From assembly GCA_002504845.1 (NCBI GenBank), contig DATW01000039.1:22838-31199 (forward strand): a DNA stretch of 8,362 nucleotides. The letters are read 5' to 3'. Of the stretch, positions 5,924-8,362 are shown in pieces (the first letter of the stretch is position 1; the number at the start of each line of letters is the position of its first letter). Source of the stretch: Euryarchaeota archaeon UBA250. Its GTDB lineage: Archaea; Thermoplasmatota; Poseidoniia; Poseidoniales; Thalassarchaeaceae. Below the pieces are notes generated by a model. The model was not told the DNA's origin, searched no databases, and saw only the letters and a list, made by a program, of their open reading frames with translations. Made by a program: the position numbers and the translations under genes.

Positions 5924-6919
5924 ATGAGGGGGGATCTGGGAGACCGTCTCGGGCGGCCACTCAAAGATTTGAGAATTTCAGTTACCGATAGGTGTAATTT
6001 CAGATGTAGATACTGTATGCCGAGAGAGGTCTTCGGCAAGGATTTCCCGTTTTTGGAAAGAGGTGGAATAATGTCCTTCGAGGAGATCGATAGATTTGCA
6101 GGGATTTTCATTGATCTGGGTGTCGAGAAAATCCGCCTCACAGGCGGCGAACCCCTCCTTCGCAAAAATCTGCCAGATCTCATTTCTATGCTTTCAATGA
6201 GGGGCGTGGAAATCGCGATGACCACAAACGGAGTCCTTCTTCCGAGATATGCCCCTGCCCTATCTGCAGCAGGCCTCGACCGTGTCACTGTGAGCCTTGA
6301 TGCAATAGATGAATCCACATTCGCTTCGATAACCGACTCGGGCCATACTGTTGCCTCTGTGATGGCAGGAATTGAAGCCGCTGAATCTGTGGGCTTGGGC
6401 CCGATTAAGATCAACACCGTTGTCAAGAAGAACTCCAATGAAGACGAGATATTGGATCTGGTTGAGAGATTTTCTAACAGAGACATCGCTATCCGTTTCA
6501 TAGAGTACATGGATGTCGGCACTACCAACGGGTGGAGTATGGAAGAAGTAGTAACCGCTGAAGAAATAAGATCGATCATCGGAGTTGATGAGCAGATAAC
6601 ACCGGATAAGAAAAGCGATGTTGCCAAGAGATATAGGTTGTCAAAAGGAGGGGAGGTGGGTGTTATTTCAAGCGTCACAGAACCCTTCTGTGGCGACTGT
6701 ACACGAGCGAGGCTTTCGGCAGATGGCAGACTCTTCACATGCCTCTTCTCAAGCAAGGGGGTAGATCTCTTGACGATGATGAGAGCAGGATCAACAGACA
6801 AAGAACTGGCCAAAGCCATCGAGACAACTTGGAGTAATCGAGAAGATCGCTATTCAGAGATAAGATCCGAGCAGGCAAACACCCCTAATAGAATTGAGAT
6901 GTCATACATAGGCGGATGA
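5924..6919 (+). CDS. moaA: GTP 3',8-cyclase MoaA, molybdenum cofactor biosynthesis
   Basis: The protein has 331 residues, full length for MoaA. It converts GTP to 3',8-cyclo-7,8-dihydro-GTP, the first step of molybdopterin synthesis, using S-adenosylmethionine and two 4Fe-4S clusters. The N-terminal radical SAM motif is CNFRCRYC (C24, C28, C31), followed by the SAM-binding RLTGGEPLLR at 71-80 and MTTNG at 99-103. The C-terminal cluster motif is C256-x2-C259-x13-C273, with R261 and R263 in TRARLSADG matching the GTP-contacting arginines. The protein ends in the conserved MSYIGG, whose terminal GG is functionally important in the family. The ATG at 5924 puts the usual short MoaA leader (DRLGRPLKDLRISVTDRC) in frame. 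No other moa genes are in the window. It converges on trm1 with 5 bp between stops. Confidence 0.97.
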   Translation: MRGDLGDRLGRPLKDLRISVTDRCNFRCRYCMPREVFGKDFPFLERGGIMSFEEIDRFAGIFIDLGVEKIRLTGGEPLLRKNLPDLISMLSMRGVEIAMTTNGVLLPRYAPALSAAGLDRVTVSLDAIDESTFASITDSGHTVASVMAGIEAAESVGLGPIKINTVVKKNSNEDEILDLVERFSNRDIAIRFIEYMDVGTTNGWSMEEVVTAEEIRSIIGVDEQITPDKKSDVAKRYRLSKGGEVGVISSVTEPFCGDCTRARLSADGRLFTCLFSSKGVDLLTMMRAGSTDKELAKAIETTWSNREDRYSEIRSEQANTPNRIEMSYIGG

Positions 6920-6927
6920 GTAACTCA
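6917..6927. repeat. Short palindrome containing the two convergent stop codons of moaA and trm1
   Basis: TGAGTAACTCA has two 5-bp arms around a central A. Its left end is the moaA stop TGA and its right end is the complement of the trm1 stop TGA. A separate weak hairpin (AGGCT...AGCCT at 6932-6947) follows just inside the trm1 3' end, without a U-run. Confidence 0.5.
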
Positions 6928-8196
6928 AGAAAGGCTCACAAAAGCCTGTAAAACGGCTGACCAGGGCGCATCTGTTCTGAATGAAGGCTCTGCATACCTC
7001 GAAACTTCTGCACAGAAACCCTCCCCACGCAAGGTCTCAGCCATCTTTGTGGGGCTCGGTGGATCTCCCCCTCCAACGAAACTTGGCAGTGCATCGGTGA
7101 TTACCAGATGTCTTCCATGAATGGCTTTCCCCTCGTCGCATATCCTCTTCACAGCTCGCTTCGCCCTTCTGACCTCTTTCAGATTCATTTCTGGATCACC
7201 GACTTTGCAAATCTCCTCTGCTGCAGTCTCGCTCATGCTAGCCATAACATCCGGATCACCGATATCCCCCGTCCACAATGGGCCAGATACGCCAGCATTC
7301 AGATTAGGATACGCATTCAGAGGCAGCATAACATGCATCGGCCTAGATCCCGAGTCATGTTCTGGAAGCAAACCTGCTTGAATAGCCAAATCAACGATAG
7401 AATCGTTAGGCGATGCCACTCTCCAACCCAGGTTTGCATCCACAGCACTTGCACCCATCTTCGAGCGCTCTACCAGTATTGTCACTCTGAGGTGGTGTGA
7501 GTCCCATATGCTGAGAAGAGGCCGAATTACCCTATCGTGTCTGGCTGCAGCCTTTGCTGCAGAAGCCAATAAGACCCTCAATCCGCTGTCATGTTTGAGT
7601 CCATCCATGTGTACGCGTGCTCCATAACGACGCCTCAATGGCCCGGGCGATGACCCGCTTAGAGCAGCTGTATCCGTGGCGCTGATTGAAATCACCGATC
7701 TACGCGCTGTTGCCTGCATTGCCAAGTCGAGAAAAGGTACTGGCGATCCATAAGGATCCAGATCAATCCAATGCCATCCCTGTCTGAGGATTTCCTTTCT
7801 AGCATCTCCCTGTATAACCACGACATTCTTCTTGAGATCATCATTTTCAAGATTCGACCTCGCCCATTCGAGAGCCTCTTCGTCCATATCGCACATCTTT
7901 ACCCTCAATCGACTAGAGACATCCTCAGAAGTCTCTTCCAACCACCTCCTAGTTCGAATGCCCGTCGCGCAAAGAGCATCCAAAATCTGTATTTTCTTTA
8001 CCTCGCCTAATACCGTCTTTCCGATATGTTCGAGCATCAGAACACTCCTCGTCCGATTTCCTGCCATAGCCGGATTCAGAAATCCCATCCCATATTTGCC
8101 AGCAGGCCCCTTCCTATCCCGGTCTACTTCTGTAGGCAACCTGTGTTCTATGCCCCCTTCATGGTACACAACGCCCGGCCAGCCTTTGGGTCCCAT
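6925..8196 (-). CDS. trm1: tRNA (guanine26-N2)-dimethyltransferase Trm1
   Basis: The protein has 423 residues, in the usual range for archaeal Trm1, which dimethylates G26 of tRNA using S-adenosylmethionine. Motifs in order: FLNPAMAGNRTRSV at 39-52 (family NPxMxxNRxxS), SAM-binding motif I LDALCATGIRTRRW at 72-85, acidic motif CDMDEEALEWARSN at 102-115, catalytic-site DLDPYGSPVPF at 145-155 (family DPFGSPxPF), TDTAALSGSSPG at 174-185, and the C-terminal SRYAEPSFRTDAPW at 399-412. The linker 285-312, where many homologues have paired zinc-type cysteines before GPLW, has none here. ATG 8196 is the start: TAG lies two codons upstream in frame, and CATATGAA about 25 nt upstream could be a TATA box. 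It lies 44 bp downstream of the stop of a same-strand gene, so co-transcription is also possible. Confidence 0.96.
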   Translation of the reverse strand: MGPKGWPGVVYHEGGIEHRLPTEVDRDRKGPAGKYGMGFLNPAMAGNRTRSVLMLEHIGKTVLGEVKKIQILDALCATGIRTRRWLEETSEDVSSRLRVKMCDMDEEALEWARSNLENDDLKKNVVVIQGDARKEILRQGWHWIDLDPYGSPVPFLDLAMQATARRSVISISATDTAALSGSSPGPLRRRYGARVHMDGLKHDSGLRVLLASAAKAAARHDRVIRPLLSIWDSHHLRVTILVERSKMGASAVDANLGWRVASPNDSIVDLAIQAGLLPEHDSGSRPMHVMLPLNAYPNLNAGVSGPLWTGDIGDPDVMASMSETAAEEICKVGDPEMNLKEVRRAKRAVKRICDEGKAIHGRHLVITDALPSFVGGGDPPSPTKMAETLRGEGFCAEVSRYAEPSFRTDAPWSAVLQAFVSLS

Positions 8197-8240
8197 GCTC
8201 TACCGACAAGGTCCAGATTCATATGGACTGTGCGATTCAA

Positions 8241-8362
8241 TCAGTATTCAGTATACATCAAATCGAGAGGAGAATGATGGACGCCTGCTCCTTCCACCAC
8301 GTAACCAATCTTTTGTGATCCAGGAATTCTTCCAGAGACCCATTTTTCTACATCTTCAGCGG
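8241..8362 (-). CDS. C-terminal fragment of an unidentified protein (5' part outside the window)
   Basis: On the minus strand a frame enters from the right edge and runs 39 codons to TGA at 8243-8241. The visible sequence begins AEDVEKWVSGRIPG and ends HHSPLDLMYTEY. The composition (Glu, Gly, Val rich, no stop) looks coding; the other two minus frames contain stops and the plus strand has no convincing gene here. I cannot assign a family from so short a piece. It ends 44 bp upstream of trm1 on the same strand and could be in the same transcript. Confidence 0.55.
   Translation of the reverse strand, partial: AEDVEKWVSGRIPGSQKIGYVVEGAGVHHSPLDLMYTEY

Noticed and set aside
5902..6819. A 305-codon minus-strand frame
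   Set aside because: It lies opposite moaA, whose motifs and length are fully accounted for on the plus strand. The minus frame shows no recognisable domain.
6932..6947. Rho-independent-type terminator after moaA
   Set aside because: The stem is only 5 bp, lies inside the trm1 coding end and is not followed by a U-run.
8274..8322. Plus-strand ORF starting at the ATGATG after GAGAGGAGA near the right edge
   Set aside because: Despite a good Shine-Dalgarno-like lead, it stops after 14 codons and overlaps the minus-strand coding fragment.

Overview
The window most likely comes from an archaeon, probably a marine planktonic euryarchaeote resembling Marine Group II (Poseidoniia). This is an inference from gene content. 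It carries an archaeal/eukaryotic-type Trm1 tRNA dimethyltransferase, a PAC2-family proteasome-assembly-chaperone-like protein, and a secreted protein with a long array of DxDGDG (thrombospondin type 3-like) repeats, which is common in marine microbes. Several genes have little or no Shine-Dalgarno signal and an AT-rich element about 25 nt before the start codon, as expected for leaderless archaeal transcripts. A NfuA-like Fe-S carrier is more familiar from bacteria. No phage, insertion sequence, CRISPR or RNA gene is visible.

Layout, left to right. (1) Positions 1-2333, minus strand: a large gene open at the left edge. It encodes a secreted LpqC/PHB-depolymerase-like alpha/beta hydrolase, then 18 repeats of exactly 22 residues, a C-terminal membrane anchor and a lysine-rich tail. 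(2) 2463-2972 and 2999-3448, plus strand: a four-helix membrane protein of unknown function and a YbgC/FcbC-like hotdog thioesterase, 26 bp apart. (3) 4423-3465, minus strand: an uncharacterised protein with a winged-helix-like C-terminus, overlapping a 20-unit pentapeptide-repeat protein that starts with GTG. (4) 4466-5278, plus strand: a PAC2-family protein with a probable TTG start. (5) 5847-5281, minus strand: a NfuA-like Fe-S carrier. (6) 5924-6919, plus strand: MoaA, the radical SAM enzyme of molybdopterin synthesis. (7) 8196-6925, minus strand: Trm1. (8) 8362-8241, minus strand: the last 39 codons of an unidentified gene, 44 bp upstream of trm1.

The region is compact. Orientation flips at almost every gene or gene pair, and the three convergent junctions are 16, 2 and 5 bp long. 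In the last two, a short perfect palindrome contains both stop codons. No gene-free stretch exceeds about 130 bp. The genes do not form a single pathway. The most plausible link is between the Fe-S carrier and the divergent 4Fe-4S enzyme MoaA. The least explained unit is the winged-helix-like/pentapeptide pair. The most striking protein is the anchored, Ca2+-repeat-bearing surface esterase.
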